Virus record (IMG/VR): IMGVR_UViG_3300037587_000516
Location: 23,127-87,126 of that record
Source of the DNA: a virus
Direction: 5' to 3' (one strand)
Length of the DNA stretch: 64,000 bases
Both the position numbers and the translations under genes were made by a program. Under the pieces are notes generated by a model, which ran no database searches, was not told where the DNA came from, and saw nothing but the letters and a program-made list of their open reading frames with translations. The stretch's first letter is position 1. Each line of letters opens with the position of its first letter. This document shows positions 24,469 to 34,100 of this stretch, in pieces.

Positions 24469-24731
24469 AGGTGTTTAAAGGGTGGACTTGGAATATGCCA
24501 AATAATTTCACTGGCATTGTTGAAAACAATAGTGGTAATAAGCATTGGTATTTGAATGGTGAGAAGCATAGAGTTGACGGACCTGCTATTGAATATGTTG
24601 GCGGAGTTAAGGCCTGGTTTTTGAATGGTGAGCGTGTGACAGAGGAAGAGCATTATAAAAAGACAGCTTATCTTAGGACTACTCTTGGTAAGTTGATATT
24701 TAATGAGCATTTTAAACTGGAGGAAGCGTGA
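24465..24731 (+). CDS. RVDGPA-cassette protein, copy 11
   Basis: 88 aa, FKGW-type head (FKGWTWNMPNNFTGIVE). One repeat (HRVDGPAIEYVGG), FLNGERVTEEEH, full tail. Its last ~75 nucleotides are nearly identical to those of copy 4 (9266-9340). GGAGGAAGC plus GTG starts the following HNH gene. Confidence 0.88.
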   Translation: MKVFKGWTWNMPNNFTGIVENNSGNKHWYLNGEKHRVDGPAIEYVGGVKAWFLNGERVTEEEHYKKTAYLRTTLGKLIFNEHFKLEEA

Positions 24732-25171
24732 AAGACGAAGAGCTTAATCCAAAATTAAAGTCGTTTGTGGTGAATTTGCTTCGTGCCGGAACGTTTAAAT
24801 GGAAGGCAAGAAATACGGCAAAGAAGAGATACAAAGCCCAGAATGGTTTCTTTAAGAACGGCAACCCTAAGTATGGATATTACTGTGCTAAGTGCAAGGA
24901 CGTATTTAAGTCCGGAGAAGTTCAAATGGACCACCTCCACGCTGTTGTTAGCCCACTTCATGGATTTGTTGGGCTAAATACCTACGCTAATCGTATGTAT
25001 TGTGACGAATGGGGGTATATATGCTTGTGTCCAGGGTGCCACAGTACCAAGACAAAAATTGAATTAGAGTTTCGCACAGCATTTCGGGCACTTAGAGCAG
25101 CTGGAGCATCAGATCCAGAGCTAGAAGCAGAATATTACAGATTTTTAAAAGAATATGAAGAAAAGACTTGA
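24728..25171 (+). CDS. HNH endonuclease
   Basis: 147 aa. Zinc/HNH core YYCAKCKDVFKSGEVQMDH and later CLCPGCHSTKT. GTG start overlaps the stop of cassette copy 11, whose GGAGG is the RBS. A plausible free-standing homing endonuclease. Its end carries the TTGACA of the next promoter. Confidence 0.8.
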   Translation: MKDEELNPKLKSFVVNLLRAGTFKWKARNTAKKRYKAQNGFFKNGNPKYGYYCAKCKDVFKSGEVQMDHLHAVVSPLHGFVGLNTYANRMYCDEWGYICLCPGCHSTKTKIELEFRTAFRALRAAGASDPELEAEYYRFLKEYEEKT

Positions 25172-25196
25172 CAATAACAACAAACTATAGTATGAT
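25168..25196 (+). promoter_or_regulatory. Strong sigma70-like promoter
   Basis: TTGACA at 25168-25173, 17 bp spacer, TATGAT at 25191-25196. Predicted start near 25203, with AAAGGAAAAAAG as RBS before ATG 25224. Confidence 0.75.
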
Positions 25197-25223
25197 TAAA
25201 TAATCAATGAAAGGAAAAAAGAT

Positions 25224-25586
25224 ATGTCAGGAGTAGGAAATTCGGGAGAAAGGAATGAAGCAATTGCTAGTGGAGTAATTGCCGCAGATGTTGCAACCGC
25301 AAGTGATGCAATTCAACTTCAACCCCAAGCCCACAATAAGTTTTTAGTAATGCAGGTTTCATCAAGAACCGACGGAACATTTATCCCTAAAGTTCAACAT
25401 TCTGTTGATGGATCAGTATGGGAAGATTTAGTGGCTGGAACAGGACTAAGTGCAAACGGAATGGAAAGTATTCCGTTTCCGATTACTGGTAATTTGCCAT
25501 ATGTTCGTGCGGTAGTTACGTCATCAGTAACAACAACTGGAGCAACAATCGCGGCTTTCTTTGTTCACGCTAACCCAATTAGATAA
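25224..25586 (+). CDS. Phage protein of unknown function, possibly structural (120 aa)
   Basis: Ser/Thr/Ala/Val-rich beta sequence without charge clusters (FLVMQVSSRTDGTFIPKVQ), like small virion or carbohydrate-binding domains. It has its own strong promoter far from the virion block, so it may be an abundant early or accessory protein. Function not recognised. Confidence 0.6.
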   Translation: MSGVGNSGERNEAIASGVIAADVATASDAIQLQPQAHNKFLVMQVSSRTDGTFIPKVQHSVDGSVWEDLVAGTGLSANGMESIPFPITGNLPYVRAVVTSSVTTTGATIAAFFVHANPIR

Positions 25587-25598
25587 TCAGGAGAATTA

Positions 25599-26420
25599 AT
25601 GAAAATACTATTATTTTTACTAGCGTTTATTCCGGGAATGGCGTTAGCCACCGGACCAGAACTAATTACACTAACTGCTGAAAATACAATATCGCTTAGG
25701 GACTCAGTAAATTGGTCTAGTATATCACAACTACAATACCAACTATTACAAAAAGCGGCTAGGCTAGACGATGACGAGCCAATTTATTTAGTATTAGACA
25801 CACCAGGCGGATCTGTTTCTGCCGGTGAAATGTTTATTGAAACACTAAAAGGAGTAAAACAACCAGTCCACACTATAGTTATATTTGCAGCATCAATGGG
25901 ATTTCAGATTACCCAATCAACTGACTTCCGTCACATTCTATCAAGCGGCACATTAATGTCACATAGAGCAACCGTTGGTATTAACGGACAAATAGATGGT
26001 GAATTAGAATCTAGGTTGTCCTATTATAAAAAAGCAGTTGGTGAAATGGAAGTTAGATCGGCTAAGCGTGTTGGGATGAGCATTGTTGATTACAAAGCCA
26101 AGATTTTAAATGAATGGTGGGAAGTAGGAAAAAATGCTGTTACAAACAAGATGGCAGACAGCGTAGTTGCTGTTAAGTGCAGTGATGATTTGGTTAAGCG
26201 GGTGGTTTCTAGGAGAATTAAGTCTCTCTTTGGCAGTCGTCTTGTTATGTTTTCTGCTTGCCCATTAATCACAACTCCAATTGCTAAAGCAAAACGAAGT
26301 CACAATAACAAACTCAATAATACCAACAATGCCCAAATGGACCTATACATGGATCGGCTGTTTTTTAATAAGCGCAGCTTTTTGAATAATTACATTAATA
26401 CCGGAATGTTTAATCAGTAA
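25599..26420 (+). CDS. Secreted ClpP/SppA-like serine protease
   Basis: 273 aa. Signal peptide MKILLFLLAFIPGMALATG with a likely cleavage after ALA. The crotonase-fold protease core shows DTPGGSVSAGE (oxyanion loop, 68-77), FAASMGF with the likely nucleophile Ser99, and LMSHRA with His122. The part after about residue 190 is basic and Asn-rich. Export to the periplasm is unusual for a phage ClpP-fold protease, which is normally a prohead protease. RBS AGGAGAATTA. Confidence 0.75.
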   Translation: MKILLFLLAFIPGMALATGPELITLTAENTISLRDSVNWSSISQLQYQLLQKAARLDDDEPIYLVLDTPGGSVSAGEMFIETLKGVKQPVHTIVIFAASMGFQITQSTDFRHILSSGTLMSHRATVGINGQIDGELESRLSYYKKAVGEMEVRSAKRVGMSIVDYKAKILNEWWEVGKNAVTNKMADSVVAVKCSDDLVKRVVSRRIKSLFGSRLVMFSACPLITTPIAKAKRSHNNKLNNTNNAQMDLYMDRLFFNKRSFLNNYINTGMFNQ

Positions 26421-26680
26421 TGGAAGTGTTTAAAGGGTGGCTTGTAGATAGACCAGATAAATTCACTGGGATTGTCGAAAGACCAGATGGTGATAAGTTT
26501 TGGTGTTTGAATGGTGGGTGGCATAGAGTGGATGGACCTGCTATTGAATGGTTCGATGGTGCTACGTATTGGTTTTTGAATGGTGTGTATATGACAGAAG
26601 AAGAGCATTATAAAAGAACAGCTTATCTTAGAACTACATTAGGTAAGCTAATATTTAAGGAACAATCGAAATTAATATGA
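26420..26680 (+). CDS. RVDGPA-cassette protein, copy 12 (degenerate end)
   Basis: 86 aa, FKGW-type head (MEVFKGWLVDR). One repeat (HRVDGPAIEWFDG), FLNGVYMTEEEH, then the tail decays after KLIFKEQSKLI, losing both NEHFKLEE and the GGAGG. The next ATG still overlaps its stop. Confidence 0.85.
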   Translation: MEVFKGWLVDRPDKFTGIVERPDGDKFWCLNGGWHRVDGPAIEWFDGATYWFLNGVYMTEEEHYKRTAYLRTTLGKLIFKEQSKLI

Positions 26681-27087
26681 GCATCAAAGACTTAACAACA
26701 GAAGAATTATTAGAATCAGTAGGCAAAGCAAAGCCTACTGTTTTTAATTTTTCAAACGAGAATAAGAGTATTCGGGATTTTATCCAGGATCTTGGGATTG
26801 CTGACGGCAAGACTAGAGTTCCGGGACATCGTTTATATTACGAATACAGAAAGCTCTGGAGACCTACCGGAGTTAAGATCACTAAGATAGACTTCCTAAG
26901 AAGGTTCAATAGATATTTTAAAGTACAAAGAACAAAATCAACTAGATACTATATGCTTAAACGAGGTATATTCAGTTTAGATAAGGACATCATAGACAAT
27001 GCCAAAAAGTTCGACGAAAGATACGAAAATAAAATCAGAAAAAAAAGAGAGCAGAAGATCAAAGGAAAAGTTCCCAGCACTGAATAA
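26677..27087 (+). CDS. Basic phage protein, possibly DNA-binding (136 aa)
   Basis: Not recognised. ATG overlaps the stop of cassette copy 12. An acidic N-terminus is followed by a very basic half (KITKIDFLRRFNRYFKVQRT and a Lys-rich C-terminus), suggesting nucleic acid binding. The next gene overlaps its last 89 bases. Confidence 0.55.
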   Translation: MSIKDLTTEELLESVGKAKPTVFNFSNENKSIRDFIQDLGIADGKTRVPGHRLYYEYRKLWRPTGVKITKIDFLRRFNRYFKVQRTKSTRYYMLKRGIFSLDKDIIDNAKKFDERYENKIRKKREQKIKGKVPSTE

Positions 27088-27610
27088 GCGATATAATTTA
27101 CGAATGCGTTTAGACTACATAGAGCCCGATTATGTAAATGGAGTACAGGATGAAAAGGGCAATTTAGTTATCCCGCCTTTAGATGAGGAAGCTAAGAGGT
27201 TCTTAAATCGCTATTACGAAGAAGTAATCAATGCCAATTTTCTACATGATAAAGAACTAAAAGCAATCCATAATAAAATGAAGCCGCTTAAAAAGAAGAT
27301 GCAGCTAACTTTGGATGAAGAATCCGAACTTGATTATTTACAATTTCAGTATTTTGAAAGGGCGGATGAGGTATTACTATACGCAGATGAGGAAGATCAG
27401 CGAAAGGTGTATGGAGAAAACAATGCTCGGAATCGTTGTATTTACAACCGCAGTAAGGCAGCAGGAATGCTTGATGGCATAAACGTTTCAACATTCAATG
27501 AAGAAAGCGAGACTAATACTGTGTGTCCAGAAAGTGGAGAGAAGCTTGCAATAGACAAACAAGAACACCAGCGTAAGTATATACTAAGAAAGAAGTCCAA
27601 GAAACTTTAG
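26999..27610 (+). CDS. Conserved-looking phage protein of unknown function (203 aa)
   Basis: From ATG 26999 a Lys-rich leader of about 30 residues precedes RLDYIEPDYVNGVQDEKG; ATG at 27104 is an alternative start. Helical middle and EDQRKVYGENNARNRCIYN. It resembles a protein found in many tailed phages, but no function is known to me. Last + strand gene of the block; its end overlaps the end of the convergent - strand gene by 27 bases. Confidence 0.6.
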   Translation: MPKSSTKDTKIKSEKKESRRSKEKFPALNKRYNLRMRLDYIEPDYVNGVQDEKGNLVIPPLDEEAKRFLNRYYEEVINANFLHDKELKAIHNKMKPLKKKMQLTLDEESELDYLQFQYFERADEVLLYADEEDQRKVYGENNARNRCIYNRSKAAGMLDGINVSTFNEESETNTVCPESGEKLAIDKQEHQRKYILRKKSKKL

Positions 27611-27922
27611 TATTGATACAATCTTGTCACTAAAAAAATACCCGCCGCCTCCAAGAGTACTGAGTGCTGTGGTCCATTTTGCTCCACCTATAACATAGGC
27701 CTTTAATCTGGCTTTGAATTCCTCTTCTTTTTCCAGGGCTTCTATTCGTGTTCTATTCTGAACAACACCTTCAATGTGATTAGCTAAGTCTTCAGTGTTC
27801 TTCTTAACATCAGATCCCAAATCGTGTAGCATCGTAGAGTGTTCATACAAGACCTCTGTGGTCTTTTTCTGATCCTCACGAACTTCTTTGAGCAAATCAA
27901 TTACTAGTTTATTATCTGACAT
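27584..27922 (-). CDS. XhlA-like membrane protein
   Basis: 112 aa. An N-terminal coiled coil (residues about 1-65, VREDQKKTTEVLYEHSTML) is followed by one C-terminal hydrophobic segment (WTTALSTLGGGGYFF, SILKFLGLL). This layout matches haemolysin XhlA-type lysis accessory proteins. Last gene of the virion block, overlapping the + strand gene tail to tail with no room for a terminator. Confidence 0.6.
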   Translation of the reverse strand: MSDNKLVIDLLKEVREDQKKTTEVLYEHSTMLHDLGSDVKKNTEDLANHIEGVVQNRTRIEALEKEEEFKARLKAYVIGGAKWTTALSTLGGGGYFFSDKIVSILKFLGLLS

Positions 27923-27934
27923 TATGTTCTCCGT

Positions 27935-30205
27935 TTATTTCACTTCATCTTTAGTTAAACTGTCAACCATTTCCCGAAAGGCGGGTTGTTGATATAACCC
28001 AAATAAAATTGCTTGTCTTGATCGCTCCGATGCGTTTGCTGCTTTCTTAAGAGGCTCAAGGAATATTTTGTTAGCAGCTGATTCTCCACTTTGTATTTGG
28101 CTAACTACGCTATTAATTGTCTCAGGGGATGCCTCTATAATATCTAGAGACTTATCTGCCATACTAACCTTAGAAGGAGCTTTACTAACTGACTTTGCAA
28201 CTGCCTTAGCGCCTCGTACAGGGGCACCAGCAACAACGCCAATTGCATTACTCACCTTGTTTACTAAACTCGATGCAGTACCTACTAGGGCTCTAAACGA
28301 AGCACTCTCAGGAACGTGTTCCATCGGCTGGGATAGCTGATGTAATCGCCTAAGTTCCATAATTTCAGTATTTATAGAGTTAGCAAGTTCGGGGTCAACC
28401 TTTCTCAACTGCTTCATAATAACACTCTTGTCGGACAGTGGGTTATTATCACTGGTCCCAGAGATGAACGTAGCCAACTTTTGTTGGTTACCTATCTTAT
28501 CGGTTTCAAGTTTCGCCATTTTCCTAAGCTTCAAATGCTCACTAACATTTAGTAGTGAAGTAAGCTTCTTATTTACAGCATCAAGTGGTTGTTTGATCTC
28601 TTTAGCCGCGCCAGATAATTTGTCTTTTATTGCTACTGATGCTTGAGTTGCTGCTTCTGTAACTTCAGCTGGTAGATTATCCTTTTTAGCTATTGATGAG
28701 TATCGCTTTAGTAATCCCTGTAGCCTAGCTGCTTGCTCGGTGGAGAGACTCTCTGCGTTTAATGACGAAGGAACATCTGTTACAATTGCCTTAATCTGAC
28801 CACTAGTTAAATCTTGTGATGATAACACTTCACGACCAGATCCCGGATCAATAGTTCTTTGTATCTTACTTGGGTTTGGTCTAACGACAGGAGCCGCTGC
28901 TATTTTCTCGCCAGTCTTTCTAAATGCAGCACCAACACCCGGTGCTATTGTTGGGATGCCTTCTACAATCCCCTCAGCTACTTCTTCTGGCACTTCACTT
29001 GCTTTAACCGCGTTTACAATTGCTTGCTTTTGAAGCTTGTGTTGGGCTTCAGCTGCGGGATCTCTTAATCCTGATTTAATCAAATCCTTCTCAAGACGAT
29101 CCATTGCCTTTTTTGTTGCAACTCCATCGCCTAAGTAATCATCAAGTACATTTAGAAACTTAGCAGCATCAGCTTGTTCTGTCTTACTATCAATAGACGA
29201 AACCAATCTCCTTGCTTTTTCCAAATCATCCCTAGTGTTTATTTTAATACCAGCTTCATCTATCTTCTGAAGTATTGCTTTTTTGCCAGAACCAAGTGAC
29301 ATTAGTTTTGTGTTTAGCTCTTTGGCAAATTTGCCAGCAGCCGTTGCAATTTTCTGATTAGTTACATCGTTGTCCAGAGTAATACCTTTAACTCCAAATG
29401 AGAAACTATCAAGTGCATTTTGAATTCCGGGTACTTTTAATATAACACCCTTAACTACCTGACCTACTCCTGTTATACCGGCTCCCATTGCAGCACCTAA
29501 AGTTCCACCAACAACAGCTTCTTTAATAGTACCAGCAACATCACCTTCAAGTAAACTAGCATCGCCCATTGCTACACTAGAAATAGCCCCAAATTTAAGA
29601 CCTTCTCTTGATGCCAGCGCAACGGATTTAGCACGTTGTGCATCTCTAAGTATTTTGTATCTACGAAAGTCATCTAATTTCTTAGCTTTTTGTGCAAGCT
29701 TGCCTGTTTTAGTAATATCAGCGACACCCTTCATGCTAGGGAGCACTTTAGCAACAGTTGCCCCAACTTTGCCCATCTTTGCTATTGCTGCGCCAGGGAT
29801 TGGAGTGGCTACTCCACCAACCAACTCCGCTGCTATAAATGCACCGGGATGAGCTTCTTGTGCTACACCTTCGCGCTCTCTTTGTCCAGCACGACCTTCT
29901 TTGTATGCTTTAAGCAGCTCTTCGCCAGACAACGTTGGACCTTCACCTGACAAACTTATATCTGTTATTGGTCCACCAACCCCAGTAAGCCCCACAAGTC
30001 GTCCACCAGCCTCAAAAGCTCCCGCCAATTGACCACTAGCACCCAATGTAATTCCCCGTGTCGCCCCTTGCAAGACGCTCTCCGCCACCTCTACCGCTGG
30101 CTCTGGAGAAGCGGCTAGTTCTTCGGGCGTAAACTCAGTATCATCAAACAGAGCCTCGTCATATACTGTATCTTCAAATAATGAATCGTCTAATTTATCT
30201 GCCAT
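27935..30205 (-). CDS. Internal virion (ejection) protein, 756 aa
   Basis: Large Ala/Gly/Lys-rich protein with an acidic N-terminus (DDSLFEDTVYDEALFDD), a Gly-rich hydrophobic region (residues about 120-260, with GGTLGAAMGAGITGVG), and a long helical C-terminus. Position at the end of the virion operon, after the transglycosylase gene, and composition suggest a podovirus ejection protein that enters the host envelope with the DNA. No catalytic motif is seen. Confidence 0.6.
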   Translation of the reverse strand: MADKLDDSLFEDTVYDEALFDDTEFTPEELAASPEPAVEVAESVLQGATRGITLGASGQLAGAFEAGGRLVGLTGVGGPITDISLSGEGPTLSGEELLKAYKEGRAGQREREGVAQEAHPGAFIAAELVGGVATPIPGAAIAKMGKVGATVAKVLPSMKGVADITKTGKLAQKAKKLDDFRRYKILRDAQRAKSVALASREGLKFGAISSVAMGDASLLEGDVAGTIKEAVVGGTLGAAMGAGITGVGQVVKGVILKVPGIQNALDSFSFGVKGITLDNDVTNQKIATAAGKFAKELNTKLMSLGSGKKAILQKIDEAGIKINTRDDLEKARRLVSSIDSKTEQADAAKFLNVLDDYLGDGVATKKAMDRLEKDLIKSGLRDPAAEAQHKLQKQAIVNAVKASEVPEEVAEGIVEGIPTIAPGVGAAFRKTGEKIAAAPVVRPNPSKIQRTIDPGSGREVLSSQDLTSGQIKAIVTDVPSSLNAESLSTEQAARLQGLLKRYSSIAKKDNLPAEVTEAATQASVAIKDKLSGAAKEIKQPLDAVNKKLTSLLNVSEHLKLRKMAKLETDKIGNQQKLATFISGTSDNNPLSDKSVIMKQLRKVDPELANSINTEIMELRRLHQLSQPMEHVPESASFRALVGTASSLVNKVSNAIGVVAGAPVRGAKAVAKSVSKAPSKVSMADKSLDIIEASPETINSVVSQIQSGESAANKIFLEPLKKAANASERSRQAILFGLYQQPAFREMVDSLTKDEVK

Positions 30206-30212
30206 AATTATC

Positions 30213-32156
30213 CTATTTTACCAGTTGGTATTTACCTTTGGTTGCATTCCATTTATACTTTTTTCCATCTTTTTCAACTTCATCGCCATATGGGGCAGCT
30301 TTTTGTTGTGGTGCTTCTGGAGCATCCATTGTTGATTGAAAAAGGTCTCTCAAATCTTCATTAATGGCAACCCCTTCCTTGTCTTTACGGGTGAAGATTG
30401 GCTGTAATGTGGTATACATTTTACGTTGTGTACCAGTTAGGTTCTCTTTCCAGTAATCACGCTGGCCTATTAACTGCTCTTCAAAGTGTTGTATAAATTC
30501 TTTGTTTAAGTATGTTTCTGGAGATCCCATTAAATACTGCTTTATTGAATTCGCATCTCCAGCAATGGTACTTGGAATTAATCCGTGAATAGCATCTCTG
30601 GTAGCTTGGTTTCCGCCTTGTAATGTAGACGCCATAACCGTAGCTAATTCTTCCGCAATCTGCTCAGAAGGTACAAACTTACCTTTTCTAATACTTTCAA
30701 TTACTCGTAGTCCATCTCTAGACAATGTTTCTCTTAGTAGAGACTTTGCGTACACTGATCTAGCACCTTTAAGTCCAGCAAGCTTTTCTGATATATCCCT
30801 AACTGCCTTTTCATCCTTCATTCGAACACCAGCTTGGTGTCTAGCATCCGTTTCTTTTCGCTTCGCTTTACTTTCTTCAATTCTAGTACGGGCTAATTCT
30901 TTTGCTGATGCTGCTTGCGCTAGTTTAAACTCAGTTGGGTTTCTATTAACTAGAAGATGCCCACGAGATTCAACATCATGCTCCGCCCAAGTATCAGGAA
31001 CCTTTATACCAAACGCAGATTCTAAATTTGCCCTAGCTCGAACAGATGCTCCATCATCCGCATCCATTGAATACTTACTTGCCTTCTTTTGTTTGCCTTG
31101 TAGTTGTTTCAGTAAACTAAGCTTACCTTTTAGTGCTTGTACATCTGGACCAGGAGCCATCTCATCAAGAGTCGGAGCTTTATATGTTTGAGCAGGTGCT
31201 CTAACTTCAGCACCTAGTGCAGCAGAGGCTCCACCAGCAGCGTATTGAGCGCCAAACTTAGATAACCCTTCTACAACCTTTAGCAACACCTGTTTCTTTT
31301 TTGCTTCATTTCTGCTTTGTGATGCGTCTTTGTATTCATTTAGTATGTCTTGGTACTCTTTTTGGACATCAATGTTATCCATCTGTTTTATTGTTTTGTA
31401 TGATTGAAGGTCTTGCTCATTGGCATTTACTTCAGTTAATATATCTTTATCTATATCGTCTAAGATACCATCATCCTGCTCTTCAACTGGAGCAATTGGT
31501 TGCTCAATTGGCTGTGCTGCTGGGGCAACTGTCTGAGGCGGCTCCCTATCAAAAGGACCAAACTCATCATTGTCATCGACGAATCCATCAACTAACCCGC
31601 CTTCTTGAAATGATGGTTGTGCAGTTGGTTGAAGAGATGATACTTCTACCGGTTGTGTAGGTTGAACAATTGGTTGCTCAACAGGAGCTTCAATAGGCTG
31701 TTCTAAAGGCTGTATTCTAGACTTTACGTTCTTCAAATAAGCATCCACAGTAGGCAAAGTCTCTTCCTTACCTAATAGTTCTCTATTTATTGTTTTAGTA
31801 ACGCCTTGATTGTGTGCTTTAATTGCCATGTCATTTAATTGATCAGGAGTTAATTGGATACCGTTCTTTTTGGCTACCCTTCTAATTCGTTGTTTGTTAT
31901 CAACATACAACGCCGCCCCTGCTAGTTTATTAAAATCAGGATTCTCTAGTAGTTTAGGAAGGTCTTTCTTTTTAACATTCTTTCCTTCCCATTTTTTAGG
32001 AAGTAATCCTTGTTTATACAATCCCCTTGCTGTTTCTTTTTGGATCTGCATAAGACCAATAGATTCCCCAGCATCTCCTATAACAGTTGGTCTGCCACTG
32101 GATTCTTGTTGAACTATGGACTGCATTAATCTAGGATCAATATTATCATTTGCCAT
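30213..32156 (-). CDS. Internal virion protein with N-terminal lytic transglycosylase
   Basis: 647 aa. Residues 1-130 form an SLT domain: catalytic Glu18 in IVQQESSG, then GDAGESIGLMQIQ and AIKAHNQG. It would cut peptidoglycan locally during DNA entry, like T7 gp16. A Pro/Gln-rich linker (residues about 150-220, PIEAPVEQPIVQPTQ) is followed by a long helical region ending in KYKWNATKGKYQLVK. Shares a base with the upstream gene's stop. Confidence 0.8.
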   Translation of the reverse strand: MANDNIDPRLMQSIVQQESSGRPTVIGDAGESIGLMQIQKETARGLYKQGLLPKKWEGKNVKKKDLPKLLENPDFNKLAGAALYVDNKQRIRRVAKKNGIQLTPDQLNDMAIKAHNQGVTKTINRELLGKEETLPTVDAYLKNVKSRIQPLEQPIEAPVEQPIVQPTQPVEVSSLQPTAQPSFQEGGLVDGFVDDNDEFGPFDREPPQTVAPAAQPIEQPIAPVEEQDDGILDDIDKDILTEVNANEQDLQSYKTIKQMDNIDVQKEYQDILNEYKDASQSRNEAKKKQVLLKVVEGLSKFGAQYAAGGASAALGAEVRAPAQTYKAPTLDEMAPGPDVQALKGKLSLLKQLQGKQKKASKYSMDADDGASVRARANLESAFGIKVPDTWAEHDVESRGHLLVNRNPTEFKLAQAASAKELARTRIEESKAKRKETDARHQAGVRMKDEKAVRDISEKLAGLKGARSVYAKSLLRETLSRDGLRVIESIRKGKFVPSEQIAEELATVMASTLQGGNQATRDAIHGLIPSTIAGDANSIKQYLMGSPETYLNKEFIQHFEEQLIGQRDYWKENLTGTQRKMYTTLQPIFTRKDKEGVAINEDLRDLFQSTMDAPEAPQQKAAPYGDEVEKDGKKYKWNATKGKYQLVK

Positions 32157-33760
32157 TATTTTTTCTCACCGGTTCCCATTAAAACTTCTAGCGCTTTTAT
32201 TCTTGCGTTAGTGTCTTTCTGTGCTTGCTTCATTTGCTCGCCCTGCTCACTCATTTTTTTATGCTCGTCAACCAATCCTCTAGCCAATGGCTCTTTTTTG
32301 TTAGGAACTCCGCCGTCTGCGAACGTTAAATTCTCCATAGACTGAGCTTGGTCAGCAATTCCAACTCTAACTTCTTCCGGGGCTCTTTCTCCAGGACCGC
32401 CGTAACCTTCTGCATCTAAATCAGGAAGCATAGCTGGCTCAACTATATCCTCATCCCCAAGTCCGGATAGATCTCTGTATCCCTTTAGTAACTCCATTAA
32501 TCTCTGTTGTTGCTCAATGTTTAATACCATCTCACCAGAATTAACTTTTGCATCAACTCTGTCACCTTCAAAATCATCACCAGGAACAACGTCACCTTCT
32601 AGATACCTATCTTCGTCAGGAACTGGAACTCCTCCGCCAGCGTATCCGTCTACAGCTCCGCCGTGCTCGTAACCCTCTACCGTTCCACCATCTTCATATC
32701 CAGCAACTCCACCATCTTCTGCATTAAACTCACCAATCTTGCTGTAGTCAGTAGGAGCGGGGGGCTTGTACGCCTCTGGTTGCTTAGTAGCTTTGCTACT
32801 GCCTCCACCAAATGCACCTATTAATGTACCAGCAGCGCCAGTCATTGCAGCACCCTGTTGGATTCTACCAGCAGCAGCAGCTTGTCCGGCTTCTAATGTT
32901 CTAGCAGCAGCAGTATCTTGTGCTTGTGCTGTACCAGTAATTGCAGACGCAATTGACTTTTCTTTTGCCATGCGGTTTTGTAGATCTTGCTGAATCAATG
33001 CTTGGTTATGAATTTCTTGTTGTTGTGAAGCAGCGGCTCTTTGTTGTTCAATTTGCTGCTGACTACTTAAATTAGCTCCTTCAATCTGAGCCCGCTGTGC
33101 GGCGTTAAATCTAGCAATTGCATCAGCAGATTGTGCGGTTTGAGCTTGTTCGCCAAATTCCTGACCTCTAATACTACCGGCCATTCCAGCACCTTGTGTA
33201 ATCGCCTGTAAAGCCCTCTGTTGGGCTTGTCCTGACAACTGAGCCTGTGCCATAGCTCTTCGCTCAGCTCCTGCCTGTGAGGAGCTTAGGCGCTGTGCTA
33301 GCTCCATACCACTACCACCAACACCACGTTCAGCCATACTCTGTAAGATAGACTTATCCCTAGCCTGCGCTTCTCCAGCAACACTACGTTGCATCATCAT
33401 TTGTTGTGCTTTTTCTGCATCAGTTAACCCTGCCTCAGTAAACTGCTGCATGGATTCTAATGCTCCCATCTGAGCATCTTTTAGTCGGGGGTCTGCCGTA
33501 ATACCTTCCATTGCCGAGGGTCCAAGGTCCCTAATCTCTTGAAGACCAACTAATTCGGGAGATTCTAGTACGATCTTTTGTGCTTCAATCGTTGGTATCC
33601 CAACCGCCTCAAGTCTACGAATCGCCTCTTCTCTAGACGCCATTGCACTTGCGCTTTGTTGCTCTGAAAGAGCAGAAGCGTCAGCGGCATCACCACGAGC
33701 CCTACGCCCTTGTTCGACCTGATTTACTAATGCTGCACCTGCAACAACTGCCGTAGCCAT
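32156..33760 (-). CDS. Ala/Gln-rich internal virion protein (534 aa)
   Basis: The N-terminal 320 residues are Ala/Gln-rich helix (QQIEQQRAAASQQQEIHNQ). The middle has Gly-rich repeats (YEDGGTVEGYEHGGAVDGY) leading to DRVDAKVNSGEMVLNIEQQQ, a module common in phage tail and inner proteins. The C-terminus is a charged helix. Lies between the GNAT and transglycosylase genes. Probable core/ejection component. Confidence 0.6.
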   Translation of the reverse strand: MATAVVAGAALVNQVEQGRRARGDAADASALSEQQSASAMASREEAIRRLEAVGIPTIEAQKIVLESPELVGLQEIRDLGPSAMEGITADPRLKDAQMGALESMQQFTEAGLTDAEKAQQMMMQRSVAGEAQARDKSILQSMAERGVGGSGMELAQRLSSSQAGAERRAMAQAQLSGQAQQRALQAITQGAGMAGSIRGQEFGEQAQTAQSADAIARFNAAQRAQIEGANLSSQQQIEQQRAAASQQQEIHNQALIQQDLQNRMAKEKSIASAITGTAQAQDTAAARTLEAGQAAAAGRIQQGAAMTGAAGTLIGAFGGGSSKATKQPEAYKPPAPTDYSKIGEFNAEDGGVAGYEDGGTVEGYEHGGAVDGYAGGGVPVPDEDRYLEGDVVPGDDFEGDRVDAKVNSGEMVLNIEQQQRLMELLKGYRDLSGLGDEDIVEPAMLPDLDAEGYGGPGERAPEEVRVGIADQAQSMENLTFADGGVPNKKEPLARGLVDEHKKMSEQGEQMKQAQKDTNARIKALEVLMGTGEKK

Positions 33761-33761
33761 A

Positions 33762-34097
33762 CTACTCTCCTATTTCTTTCTTTAAATAAATAATATCTTT
33801 ATCACAATACAATAATGAAAATCCAAGTGATAATTGAAACTTCATTGAAGAGGTTGCTGTTGATAATGCGGGAATAATCGATCCCTTAATATAAGTACAT
33901 CCCTCAGCTTTTGCCATATCCGTAGCAATTTTGTCATAATCAGTAGCAACGTTTTGCCGACGAAATTCTTTTTTAACGAATACCTCTTGTACATAAAACT
34001 CAGCTCCTGTTATTTGGTATATAAAGAACCCCTTTTCATCTTCATGAATTTTGCGATTCGTTAATTCTTCTAAATATAAACCATAACTAGATTTCAT
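33762..34097 (-). CDS. GNAT-family acetyltransferase-like protein
   Basis: 111 aa. YVQEVFVKKEFRRQNVATD fits the GNAT beta4 strand and acetyl-CoA binding loop (R-R-x-N-V-A in place of the common R/Q-x-x-G-x-G/A). The C-terminus KFQLSLGFSLLYCDKDIIYL matches the final GNAT strands. Placed among ejection protein genes, as in several podoviruses; the target is unknown. Confidence 0.6.
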   Translation of the reverse strand: MKSSYGLYLEELTNRKIHEDEKGFFIYQITGAEFYVQEVFVKKEFRRQNVATDYDKIATDMAKAEGCTYIKGSIIPALSTATSSMKFQLSLGFSLLYCDKDIIYLKKEIGE

Positions 34098-34100
34098 ATA

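Noticed and set aside
27690-30200. Several + strand frames opposite the ejection protein gene
   Set aside because: Low-complexity mirror images of an Ala/Lys-rich gene; none has an RBS or neighbour coupling.
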